38,448 nucleotides of DNA, taken from assembly GCA_021732285.1 (NCBI GenBank), contig JAKFVH010000111.1, forward strand, positions 1-38,448, read 5' to 3'. This DNA comes from Reyranella sp. (lineage in GTDB: Bacteria; Pseudomonadota; Alphaproteobacteria; Reyranellales; Reyranellaceae). Shown here piece by piece: positions 23,272 to 31,333 of the stretch. Within the stretch, counting starts at the first letter, position 1; each line of letters begins with the position of its first letter. The notes beneath the pieces are model-generated. The model made no database searches, had not been told where the DNA came from, and worked only from the letters and a program-made list of their open reading frames with translations. Position numbers and translations under genes: made by a program.

Positions 23272-24738
23272 CTACCGAACGCGCGTCGCGACCGAATTCT
23301 GCCCTGTCGACTCTTCGTCTAAATCCGGCTCCGTCGATTCGCGACGGCGTTCACGCGCGGCAAGTCGCCAGGTCAGCTCGGCGCGGCGGTCGCGCTCGAG
23401 GTCGGTCGCGGTCTCGAGCCTGAGCGCCACCCACATCGCGTAGTGCGTCGGCGGCGTGAAGGCGAACTTCGAGATTGGCCCGGCGCTCTCGAACGCCACC
23501 ACGGTGAGCTCGAGCACCAGCATCATGCCGGCCAGGAAGGCCGAGCCCTCGGCGAGCAGGCGCAGAACGCGCAGGCGGTCGCCGATATCGGTCGGCAGCG
23601 GCTTGTAGCCGGGCGCGGCTCGCACCTTGCGCTCGATCCAGCCCTCGCGGTCGTTCAGCAGCCGCGTACGCTCGGCGGCAAGCTCGGCGCGGCCGGTGGC
23701 GAGCTCGCTGAGCCGAGTCTCGATCGCGGGCAACCGCTGGGCGCGCATCGCCTCCTGGCGAGCGCGTTCGTCGGCGGCGAGGCGGCGCAACTCGGCCAGC
23801 TCGGCATCGGCGGCCGCGATCTCAGCGCTACGCGCCTTGACCTCATTGCGCAGGCGCTCGGCCTCATCGCGGTGGAACTCGAACTTCTTGCCCGGTCCCT
23901 CGAGCCCGCTGGCGCCTTTGTAGGCCTGCACGCCCGACTTCTCGGCGTTGCGGTTGCTTTCGTGCTCGGCGGCCTTGCGCTCGAGCCCGGCGCGGGCTTC
24001 GCGTAAGCCGTCGAGGCGGGCCCCGACGCGATCGATCTCGGCGGTACGGGCACTGTCGGCAGGCAGCGGCGCCAACAAGGCGGTCCGCTCGGCCTCGAGC
24101 GCCTGGGCGGCGCGCTCGCTCTGGGCCAGGCCGTCGCCCGTTTCGCGCAGGCGGCGCTCGTACTGCAGGGTGGCGGCGGCGGCGAGCGGCGCGTTGTCGA
24201 CCAGGTTCTCCTGCGCCAGCCGGCGCTGGATGCCGCCGCCGAACACGAGGGTCATCAGCACCAGGGCGATCAGCGAGGAGAAGGCGAGCGAATAGGCGAG
24301 CCGTCCCCCGACGCCCAACGTGCGGCCGGCGCGGCGCAGCCGACCGGGCGGCCGGATCAGGCCGTGCGACCAGCCATAGGCGAGGCCCTGGGCGTACCAA
24401 TCGGCGGTGACGAACTTGCGGTCGACGATGAAGCGCACGCCTGTCGCCAAAGCCGTCACCAGCGTGCGGCCCTCGACCGTCAGATCGGCGCCGAACAGCT
24501 CGCCCAGCGCCACCCAGACGCCGAAGCCGGTGAGGCCGGCGCCGACCAGCAGGCCGGCGCCCGCCATCGCCAGGCTCGGCCACTCGTTAGGCGGGCAGCG
24601 CCGCGCCAGCGCAAGGTCGATTCCGGCGACCGCCATCATGAGACGCGTGAAGAGGCCGGGCGCGGGCGCCGGCGCGACTGCGGCCGGCAGGGGGTCGAGG
24701 TCGAAATGCTCGAAGCGAGGGGAAGAGAAGCCGTCCAT
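23272..24738 (-). CDS. DUF4407-family membrane coiled-coil protein
   Basis: From ATG 24738 the product has 488 residues. The front (LMMAVAGIDLALARRCPPNEWPSLAMAGAGLLVGAG) matches the DUF4407 signature, with membrane segments in the first 175 residues. A long Glu/Arg/Ala-rich coiled coil follows (about 175-385; ERRLRETGDGLAQSERAAQALEAER, LRNEVKARSAEIAAADAEL), then one more membrane segment (LLAEGSAFLAGMMLVLELTVVAF) and a cytoplasmic tail. Family function is unknown. The start at 24738 has GGAG seven bases upstream; ATG 24750 has no good RBS. A GC hairpin without T-tract lies in the gap to the next gene. Confidence 0.85.
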   Translation of the reverse strand: MDGFSSPRFEHFDLDPLPAAVAPAPAPGLFTRLMMAVAGIDLALARRCPPNEWPSLAMAGAGLLVGAGLTGFGVWVALGELFGADLTVEGRTLVTALATGVRFIVDRKFVTADWYAQGLAYGWSHGLIRPPGRLRRAGRTLGVGGRLAYSLAFSSLIALVLMTLVFGGGIQRRLAQENLVDNAPLAAAATLQYERRLRETGDGLAQSERAAQALEAERTALLAPLPADSARTAEIDRVGARLDGLREARAGLERKAAEHESNRNAEKSGVQAYKGASGLEGPGKKFEFHRDEAERLRNEVKARSAEIAAADAELAELRRLAADERARQEAMRAQRLPAIETRLSELATGRAELAAERTRLLNDREGWIERKVRAAPGYKPLPTDIGDRLRVLRLLAEGSAFLAGMMLVLELTVVAFESAGPISKFAFTPPTHYAMWVALRLETATDLERDRRAELTWRLAARERRRESTEPDLDEESTGQNSVATRVR

Positions 24739-24799
24739 AGCGGACTCCATTATTTGGGGTCGATAAGAGGGGAACGCGGCGAAGTGCGGGACTCCGCCA

Positions 24800-25102
24800 C
24801 TAGCAGTCGGTCGCGCGATCGCAGGCCGTCTTGGCGTAGACCCGGTCGCCGACGAAGCTCACGGTGAAGACGGCGCCGCGCACGCGCTCCGACCACTTCA
24901 GCTGGCCATAGGGGATGCCTAGCCACGAGCTATCGACTGCGGCGGCGGGCGGCGGCATGACGGCGAGCACGGCGGCGCGCGTCATGCCGACCGAGATCGC
25001 ATCGAAGCGAGAGCGCAGGTCCTCGGCGAGCGTCGTCGTCGCGGCGATGACCACAGTGGCGATAGAGATGAAGGCCAGAGCGAGGGGACGGCTGTATTTC
25101 AT
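24800..25102 (-). CDS. Small exported protein, BamE/SmpA-like
   Basis: From ATG 25102 the product has 100 residues: a signal peptide (1-24, ending TLAE) and a short domain ISVGMTRAAVLAVM … WLGIPYGQLKWSERVRGAVFTVSFVGDRVYAKTACDRATDC. The I-x-x-GMT-x-x-x-V start and the W … V-x-F-x-x-x-x-V strand pattern resemble the BamE/SmpA-like fold used by many small envelope proteins. Two C-terminal cysteines could form a disulfide. The longer frame to 25240 lacks a start signal. It sits in the island, 61 bp upstream of the DUF4407 gene on the same strand. Confidence 0.65.
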   Translation of the reverse strand: MKYSRPLALAFISIATVVIAATTTLAEDLRSRFDAISVGMTRAAVLAVMPPPAAAVDSSWLGIPYGQLKWSERVRGAVFTVSFVGDRVYAKTACDRATDC

Positions 25103-25500
25103 GTTGGTCTCTGTTGGTGACTGAGGCGGGTGCCTCACAGAGACGAACGCGGGAAATTTTCTATTCCTGCCGCGGCGTAGGAATTGTCGGGCCAGGTCGC
25201 GCCGGATCCCGGATGCAGCGGCCCACCTTTGGCGACACACGACCGGGAGCGCGTGACGCTCTAGGCCCTGCTCAAGGTCCGTGAGAAACCGGAAAATCGG
25301 CTCGCGGCTTTGAATTCAATTAAACACTTCCTTTGCGCAAAAGCGGGCTGACCCTCGAAAATCGGGGTTTTTACAGCTCAAATATCGCTTGCAATTTCAG
25401 GTGCCACCGCCACTTTTGCGACATATGATGAATCTCAAAATCGACAAGCAGGATTCCGCCGAAGGCACCGTTAAGAAGTGGCAACTACTCGGGGTCCGAA
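25103..25500 (+). other. 398-bp divergent intergenic region
   Basis: It separates the leftward DUF4407 set from the rightward three-gene operon. It is AT-richer than its surroundings around 25310-25450 and contains a terminator-like hairpin at 25353-25372. No convincing gene is seen; the short open frame across 25389-25592 overlaps the start of the next gene in another frame and lacks support. Promoters for both operons should lie here, but I cannot assign -35/-10 boxes with confidence. Confidence 0.6.
25353..25372 (+). terminator. Terminator-like hairpin upstream of the sigma-like gene (attenuator candidate)
   Basis: CCTCGA and TCGGGG (one G-T pair) form a 6-bp stem around AAA, followed by five T residues. 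No rightward gene lies upstream within the region, so it could be a leader attenuator of the 25501-30482 operon or a relic. Confidence 0.5.
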
Positions 25501-26316
25501 ATGTACAACGGGGAGAAGGCCCGAAAACCGGTGCCATCCAGGCTGATACCAAACGAAGGCTGCTTCGCAGCCTTCGGCGAACGGCTGGCTGAGCTCGAGT
25601 CCACGTTGTTGCACTCGGCCCAGGTGGAAATCCGTTTGGCCCGCATGCAGCAGGTGGTGGGCGCCCACTACGTCGTGGGCAAGGCCTGCACGAAGGTGCG
25701 CGATACCGACGGTCGCAAGCCTCTCGTGTTCAAGACGTTCGCCAAGCTGCGTGCCTATTGCAAGGTCGCCATCAAGCGCGTCGTCATCGATGAAGTGCAC
25801 TACTTCGCCAAGAAGGAGTGCGAGGCGTTGGGCGTCCCGGAGACCATGCTTCGCGAGTTCGACGAGCAGTTGGAAGGACAGTTCGACGACTACAGCAGCC
25901 GCGGCCACCGCCTGTCGCTCGGCGCCATCGATCGGGCCGCGCAACTCGCGCCCGCGCTGCACGAACCGTTCAGCGATCCGACGGCCACGCCGCTCGATCA
26001 TCTCATCCAGAAGGAAGAGAGCGAGAGCGACGAGGTCAGTGCCGAAGCCAGGCTGCTGGCCGAGATCTTTGACGAGTTTGGCCTCGACGGCCAAGAACGT
26101 TTGATCAAGTACTGCGTCTATGCCAACCGCGAGGGCATCCGCGAGATCGAAGAAGGCAAGGAAGCCGGCCTTCTCCGCATCAGCCCAGCCCGCATGGCCA
26201 AGCTCACCTGCATCCCGGTGGACACGGTCCAAAAAGACAAGCTCAAGCTGCAAAAGATCGCCAAGAGATACACATCGTTCCGGCGCGCATTGGCGCGGTT
26301 CCTGGACGACAAATAG
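25501..26316 (+). CDS. Sigma-factor-like putative DNA-binding protein, first gene of island operon
   Basis: The 271-residue product is not assigned to a family, but its layout recalls sigma-70 proteins. An N-terminal helical part with FKTFAKLRAYCKVAIKRVVIDEV at 80-102 resembles region 2 (F-x-x-Y/F-A … I-x-x-x-I). A C-terminal part has EESESDEVSAEARLLAEIFDEFGL, ERLIKYCVYANREGIREI and RMAKLTCIPVDTVQKDKLKLQKIAKRY, in the order of region 4 with a helix-turn-helix. This is pattern reading without alignment. RBS is weak (GGGG, 8 bp before ATG 25501). The next gene starts 13 bp after its stop, so the three genes form an operon. Confidence 0.7.
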   Translation: MYNGEKARKPVPSRLIPNEGCFAAFGERLAELESTLLHSAQVEIRLARMQQVVGAHYVVGKACTKVRDTDGRKPLVFKTFAKLRAYCKVAIKRVVIDEVHYFAKKECEALGVPETMLREFDEQLEGQFDDYSSRGHRLSLGAIDRAAQLAPALHEPFSDPTATPLDHLIQKEESESDEVSAEARLLAEIFDEFGLDGQERLIKYCVYANREGIREIEEGKEAGLLRISPARMAKLTCIPVDTVQKDKLKLQKIAKRYTSFRRALARFLDDK

Positions 26317-26329
26317 GAACAGGTGACTC

Positions 26330-26941
26330 ATGACCGACAACAGCTCCGACAAGGCGAAGCTCCTTCAGATACTGCTCAAGCGCGAATTCCGAATCGCTGC
26401 AGTGCTGCAGAGCGGCCTGGGCGAGGACGAGGAAAGGCCCGAGCCGACCAAGTCGCAGCCCGCGCCGATCGCCGGCAAGACTGACCGCGCAGGTCCGCAA
26501 GCGTCCACGAGGAAGCCGGCGACGAATCCGACCGTGCTGAATTCGCTGAGTGATCTCGGAAACGTGCTGCAGTTCGAGCGGCCACAGCCCAAGTCGGCGC
26601 CCAAGCCCAAGGTTGCGCCCTTAGCGGCCAACGGCAACGGCCGCCGGCGATTGCGCATGGTCGCCGGCACCCAGGTCGCGGAAAGGCCGAAGGACGTGAC
26701 GCGCACCCTGTGGGTCGATGGACGCAAATGCGCGGTACGGATCGATTCCAAGCTGCGCATCCATGTCGAGAGTGTCGGCACGAGTAAGGCGAAGGCCATT
26801 GCGTTCGGCGAGCAACGCTATGCGCTGAAGGCCGGCCGCACGGCCGGGACCTTCCGCATACTCGATCTGACGAGCGATCAGCTGAATGTGTTTCTGAAGA
26901 AGAACTCGGAGAGCAATCCTGCCGTGCTGATCATGGATTGA
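26330..26941 (+). CDS. Unknown protein, second gene of island operon
   Basis: The 203-residue product has a short N-terminal helix (SSDKAKLLQILLKREFRIAAVLQSGLG), a long disordered Pro/Lys/Ala linker (about 32-120) and a compact C-terminal beta-rich domain (about 122-203; RTLWVDGRKCAVRIDSKLRIHVESV … IAFGEQRYALKAGRTAGTFRILDLTSDQLNVFL). The layout (helix, tether, small domain) suggests an adaptor linking two partners. No family recognised. RBS AGGAACAGG precedes ATG 26330. Confidence 0.75.
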   Translation: MTDNSSDKAKLLQILLKREFRIAAVLQSGLGEDEERPEPTKSQPAPIAGKTDRAGPQASTRKPATNPTVLNSLSDLGNVLQFERPQPKSAPKPKVAPLAANGNGRRRLRMVAGTQVAERPKDVTRTLWVDGRKCAVRIDSKLRIHVESVGTSKAKAIAFGEQRYALKAGRTAGTFRILDLTSDQLNVFLKKNSESNPAVLIMD

Positions 26942-26960
26942 GTTTTATGATGAGGCCGAA

Positions 26961-29900
26961 ATGCAATGGGAAGTACCGCCGGACTGGATAAGCGCGCACC
27001 AGGCTGCGTTGACAGCCTATCGCCTCACCCAGATCAGTGTCGAGGATTTCGAGGACAAGGACCGGGCCGCGCAGCGCGAGCGCGACCACGCCTTCCTCAC
27101 CGTCAAGCTGCGGGAGGCCTGGGAAGCGTGCCGAAAAGTGGCGACGGGAGGCCGCCACATGCCGGTCGACACACTCTACCTGCTGCAGCGCGAGGAAGTG
27201 CGGAACTGCCTGGGCGCCGGACTCAAGGACATCGCCGACACCGCCGCCACCGAGTACGCGCGGGTCACGACACCTCGCGAGGACCTGCCGTCGCTTGCCG
27301 AGTCGGCCAAGCTGGTGACTTATCAGATCCTCTACTCGGACGCCCGCGCGCGCGCCGTGATCGACACGGCGGACGCTTTCCTGAGGGGCGCCGATACATG
27401 GTCCCGGCTGACCGAAGGCCAGCAGACCTCGGTCCGCCTAGCGCTCCGTTGCCTGCGCACGGCGCAGAATCCGATGCTTAAGCTTGTCCATGCGGTCGAG
27501 GCGATGACCTTCGCCATCCTGCCGCCCCTGCCCGGCTGGTATGCCGTGCGCAACGCACTCTACGACAGCATCTTCGCCTGGCCGCTGCTCGTGCTCGGCG
27601 CGGGCGAAGGCGCGCTCGCGCCAGCCACCATCAGCGTGCCGGTGGCAGTCGATCTCGACTTCACCCCGGGCTGGCGGGGCGGCATCAGCTACAAGCTCGA
27701 TTCGGGACGCTCGCGCGCCAAGCTGTTGCTGTCGCTGGAGGGACAGGAGGAGGCGGAACTGGCGCAAAGCGCGGCGCGCGTCACCGACTGGGAAGCCTCG
27801 CTGCAGCGCGCCGTGAAATGCGGCAAGGACTTGTGGCGCTCCAAGAACGGCGAAAAGGGCAACTACCGCGACATGCTGGCCGACGCGGGCGTGCATGTTG
27901 ATTTCAGCATCGCCTCGATGATCTCACGCTTCATCAATGAAGAGCTCAACTTTGAGGAGGAAAGTGCGGAGGTCTATTTCTCGCAGGTGGTGCTTGCAAA
28001 GGCGACGGCGCGCCACGCCGGCATCACCGCGGCCGTCACCGGCACGATTGGCAAGCAGCGCGAGCATGCGCTCCCACAGGCCGAGGCCGACAAGGGCAAT
28101 CTAGGTGCCAAGCCGCAGATGACGACGGTGCTCGATTGGGGGTTCGATCCGGCGGCATGGCTGAAGCAGAAGCTGCAATTCTCGTACCTGTCGGGCAAGT
28201 ACGACCGCAAGGTGCTGCCGCGCGCCGACCGAAAGAAGGTCGAGACCCTCGTTGCCGAAGCCGCCGCCGAAGCGGAGGCGGAAGACGACGACGGCGACCA
28301 AAGCATGGAGTTCGTCCGCGGCATCGAGACCACGTACTGCAAGCATCTGTCGGACGTCGCCGACTGCGTCCAGATCGGCGGCTGGCGGCCCTTCACCTAC
28401 GTCCGCGCCGCCGACGCCGGCCACCTGATGCACAACGACACCGAGGAGCTGCCCAAGGTCAACAGCGAAGAGGTCGCGAAGACCCTGACCCTGCTGGCCA
28501 AGAACAACTCGGCCGTACTGGACTGGCCGAGCGACCTGCGACCGCTGGCCCTGCTGGCGGCCTTGCGCTTCCTGAACTACGAGCGGCGCGATTCGCTGCC
28601 CTACATGCCGCCGATGTTCTCGTGGACGTTTGTGCGCGCAGTGCCCTACGAACAGGATGAGCGCTTCTTCAACACGCTGTGGCGTGCGGTGTCGTCGAGC
28701 CGCGAGGATTTCCGCCGCTTCCGACTCGCCACGAAACCGTTCGAGGCGGCCCAGTTGCTGGCCGAACAGCTTAACAACTTCGTGCCCAGCCATTTCGCGC
28801 GCAACACGCAGACGCCGGCACTCCTGGTGGTGCTGGACAGCGACGAACTGACCGATACGGCCGAGCCGGACGGCATCGCGGCCTTGCGTCCGCACTACGG
28901 GCCCGCGGTGTTCAAAGCACTTTCAAAGATGCATCTGGCGCCGGTGCCCGATGGGCGCCATCGACAGGTGCTCGGCCGTACGCGCATCATCCGCATACCG
29001 CGCGCCGGCGAGCTAGGTCGCAAGACGTGGCTCCATATGGACAACATCCCCGCCAAGCGGCTCGAGCTGCTGTCGCGCCTCACCACGTTCCAGCACGGCT
29101 TCAGCCCGACCATGGCCTATCGACTGTGCGAAGACCTATACGACGACGCCCAAGCCATGCGTAGGGACCTCCGGCTGCTCGACAAGGTTCACAGTGCCCT
29201 GTCGACCGGCGGCGGCACGTTTCGGGTGCGTCCGCTGAAGAACGAGCATCACCTGCCCGAGCCGGCGATCGAGCGGGCAACACTGCATCTCAAGGCCGGG
29301 TATGCCTTCGCTCCCTATCTCGGCCCTTCCAGCGGACCGCCGCAGAACCTGGCCGACGCCATGGCGGCGGAGCGCATCCGCGAGGCGGCGCACCATTTCG
29401 AAACGGCCGCGCAGCTTGCTAACAGGAAAGGACTGTACAAGGTGACGCGCGAGGCGCGCACGGCTCACGAGCGCCTGACGCGCTTCTTCGACGTCCCGAC
29501 CTGGAGCGCCGTGTCCCTGCTCATGAGCAACCGCCAGAACACTCCTTCCGGCGAAGCCTACCTGCTGGCGCGCGAGCTGGTTCGGGACCACGAAGACGCC
29601 GAGAAGCGGATCTCGATGCGCGGCCTGACCACGGCCGCGCGTGCCGCCGAAAACCGCTGGATCGGCTACCGCAAGGGCGGCGCCGCCGCGGCCACGCAGA
29701 CCGATAAATCGATCGCTGATGAATGCAAGCTGCGCGAGGAGATCGTCGGCTATTTTGAGCTAGCGGTGAAACGGGCCAGTGCCGCCACCGTCGGCACCGA
29801 CCCGCTCAAGTTGCATGCGCTAACCCACTATTGTGGCTTCCTGCGCCGCTGGAAGGTAGGCTCTTCCGAGACCCTCGCCGAGTTCGAGCGCCAGTTGCTT

Positions 29901-30482
29901 GAGGTCCTGAGAAAGGGGGTGCGCCACCGCTATGTCCGCGGCGAATGGTTCGAGATGATGGGCGAAGCGGAGCCGGACCATCAGAAAGCCCTCGAATTCT
30001 ACCGCATGGGCTTCGAGTGCTCACCCAACTGGCCGCAGGTGCTGTTGCTCCTGATCGGCACCCACCGGCTCATCGGCAAGCTGCCGGCGTCGATCTGGGA
30101 CCATCTGTGCGGCCTGACGCCCGAGCAGATCGGGCACCTTAAGCGCAGCTGCCATGCCCGCTACGGCGAGAGGCTCGGCGGCGCCGCCAAGGAGCGCTGG
30201 AATTCCGGCGCGGATTCCGTGCACTCCTTATTGCAGACGATGGAACGCGGACAGCGGCCGAACAACCTTGCCCGCGACGGCGTCGCACCGCTGCCACCCC
30301 GGCGAAACAGCAACGGCGGCGGTGGCCTCAGCGTGGGCTTTGATCGCACCAACAAGGATGGCGAATCCCATCGCCCGCATCACGGACACGGACAGGGGCT
30401 CAAGCCCTGGTCGAAACGCGGGCGCAAGCATGGGCGCCCCATCATAGCCCCAAGCATGGACCCCAGCAGGGACGGAACCTGA
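26961..30482 (+). CDS. 1173-residue protein of unknown function, third gene of island operon
   Basis: No recognised family. Residues 1-220 are mostly helical (AHQAALTAYRLTQISVEDFEDKDR …). Residues about 225-430 alternate strands and helices (ISVPVAVDLDFTPGWRGGISY … AVTGTIGKQ … RKVLPRADRKKVE), with a faint likeness to Lon-type S16/S5-fold domains but without the PKDGPSAG serine motif. An acidic Ala/Glu/Asp stretch lies at about 430-448. Residues about 450-780 include PALLVVLDSDELTD, a possible Walker-B-like strand, but no P-loop is visible. From about 800 the chain is helical, and near 995-1035 it looks TPR-like (EWFEMMGEAEPDHQKALEFYRMGFECSP). The last ~60 residues are a basic Gly/His/Asn-rich tail. 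It is probably cytoplasmic. RBS GAGGCC precedes ATG 26961, 19 bp after the previous stop. Cargo of a tRNA island, so a defence or conflict role is possible but unproven. Confidence 0.8.
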   Translation: MQWEVPPDWISAHQAALTAYRLTQISVEDFEDKDRAAQRERDHAFLTVKLREAWEACRKVATGGRHMPVDTLYLLQREEVRNCLGAGLKDIADTAATEYARVTTPREDLPSLAESAKLVTYQILYSDARARAVIDTADAFLRGADTWSRLTEGQQTSVRLALRCLRTAQNPMLKLVHAVEAMTFAILPPLPGWYAVRNALYDSIFAWPLLVLGAGEGALAPATISVPVAVDLDFTPGWRGGISYKLDSGRSRAKLLLSLEGQEEAELAQSAARVTDWEASLQRAVKCGKDLWRSKNGEKGNYRDMLADAGVHVDFSIASMISRFINEELNFEEESAEVYFSQVVLAKATARHAGITAAVTGTIGKQREHALPQAEADKGNLGAKPQMTTVLDWGFDPAAWLKQKLQFSYLSGKYDRKVLPRADRKKVETLVAEAAAEAEAEDDDGDQSMEFVRGIETTYCKHLSDVADCVQIGGWRPFTYVRAADAGHLMHNDTEELPKVNSEEVAKTLTLLAKNNSAVLDWPSDLRPLALLAALRFLNYERRDSLPYMPPMFSWTFVRAVPYEQDERFFNTLWRAVSSSREDFRRFRLATKPFEAAQLLAEQLNNFVPSHFARNTQTPALLVVLDSDELTDTAEPDGIAALRPHYGPAVFKALSKMHLAPVPDGRHRQVLGRTRIIRIPRAGELGRKTWLHMDNIPAKRLELLSRLTTFQHGFSPTMAYRLCEDLYDDAQAMRRDLRLLDKVHSALSTGGGTFRVRPLKNEHHLPEPAIERATLHLKAGYAFAPYLGPSSGPPQNLADAMAAERIREAAHHFETAAQLANRKGLYKVTREARTAHERLTRFFDVPTWSAVSLLMSNRQNTPSGEAYLLARELVRDHEDAEKRISMRGLTTAARAAENRWIGYRKGGAAAATQTDKSIADECKLREEIVGYFELAVKRASAATVGTDPLKLHALTHYCGFLRRWKVGSSETLAEFERQLLEVLRKGVRHRYVRGEWFEMMGEAEPDHQKALEFYRMGFECSPNWPQVLLLLIGTHRLIGKLPASIWDHLCGLTPEQIGHLKRSCHARYGERLGGAAKERWNSGADSVHSLLQTMERGQRPNNLARDGVAPLPPRRNSNGGGGLSVGFDRTNKDGESHRPHHGHGQGLKPWSKRGRKHGRPIIAPSMDPSRDGT

Positions 30483-30937
30483 CTGACAATGGCGACGATT
30501 GGTCCCGGGCAAGAGGACAGGATGGCGCCGTCATGCCCGACGAGGCGTGGCTGCCCTCTTTCATTGCCACCCAGGACTCACCCGGCAAGATCGACATCGT
30601 CACGCACCCGCCCCAAGCGAGGCCGAGCGAGCTGGCACGCGATCCAGGACGGCGTGACGATCCGCAGACTAGCGCACAAGAGAGAGCCCCGCGACGGCGA
30701 CTGAAAGCGGAACATTTCCTGGCAGGATTCCGGCCGGCGCGCCGTTAAGGGGTGAGGCTACCTCTCCTCCCCGAGTCACCGACCTGATGACGCAGGCAAC
30801 TCCGGACAGCTTGCGCAAGAAGCGTGCGTAACGGCGAGACGCCCTTATCAGGGCGTCCCGCTTTCGCAACCGGCGGCGACGCAGCCAGTCGCGCCTGCTA
30901 TTCGCTCGCTTCCTTGATCTTGGCCTCGAGCATGCCG
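30483..30937. other. 455-bp non-coding stretch after the island operon
   Basis: Only short frames without starts or family resemblance are present (the best is a 71-residue frame at 30533-30748, unsupported). A perfect 7-bp GC hairpin, GACGCCC / GGGCGTC, lies at 30838-30857. The stretch leads into the recombinase remnant. Confidence 0.6.
30834..30865 (+). terminator. Possible weak terminator hairpin
   Basis: GACGCCC-TTATCA-GGGCGTC, extended by GCG / CGC after one mismatch, is followed by TTT. It lies 350 bp after the 1173-residue gene, so its link to that operon is uncertain. Confidence 0.4.
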
Positions 30938-31257
30938 CGGATCGACGCGTCTCCTTCGGGGCAGATGGTCTATCTAGTGACGGCCTTCAACAAGCCCTTC
31001 ACGGCTGCCGGCTTCGGCAACCGGTTCCGGGATTGGTGCGATGAGGCAGGCTAAATCACTGCTCCGCGCATGGGCTTCGCAAAGCCGGGGCTACGATCGC
31101 TGCCGACAACGGCGCGACCGTGCATCAGCTTATGTCGATCTACGGGTGGGCAACTCTGCGCCAGGCCGAGCTCTACACCAGGAACGCGAACCGCGCGCGA
31201 CTTGCCGGCGAGGCGATGCATTTGCTTGTTCCCCGCGACAGGAACAAACAAGGGTGA
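30938..31257 (+). pseudogene. Tyrosine recombinase remnant, C-terminal part (frameshifted)
   Basis: Two frames joined at about 31051 read RIDASPSGQMVYLVTAFNK … FGNRFRDWCDEAG and, after a one-base shift, NHCSAHGLRKAGATIAADNG … IYGWATLRQAELYTRNANRARL … RDRNKQG-stop. This is the C-terminal half of a phage-type integrase with the H-x-L-R-K box (SAHGLRK), Trp in the second His position (YGW) and the nucleophile Tyr (AELYTR). It sits 76 bp from the tRNA-Thr attachment copy, the usual place of an integrase. The missing N-terminal/core part is at 22252-22419. Confidence 0.85.
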
Positions 31258-31261
31258 AAGT

Positions 31262-31294
31262 TCTGTCGCACCTTGTGGAAGCTCTGTCGCACCT
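31262..31294. repeat. Arm-type site candidates, right end (tandem 12-mer)
   Basis: TCTGTCGCACCT occurs exactly at 31262-31273 and 31283-31294, 21 bp apart in direct orientation, between the recombinase remnant and the attachment copy. Its first ten bases also occur as an inverted pair at 22171-22227. Confidence 0.6.
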
Positions 31295-31333
31295 ACCGCT
31301 AAGTCACTGATTTATATGTAGGTGAGAAAGTCA

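Noticed and set aside
25389-25592. 67-residue frame before the sigma-like gene
   Set aside because: It overlaps the start of the 271-residue gene in another frame and ends in Arg-rich shadow sequence.
30533-30748. 71-residue frame after the 1173-residue gene
   Set aside because: No ribosome binding site, Arg/Pro-rich composition and no recognisable pattern.
30898-30957. Minus-strand reading ending in RGMLEAKIKEASE and a stop
   Set aside because: It looks like a protein C-terminus but no upstream part of such a gene is present, and the same DNA is better explained by the recombinase remnant start on the plus strand. It may mark a junction, but support is too thin.
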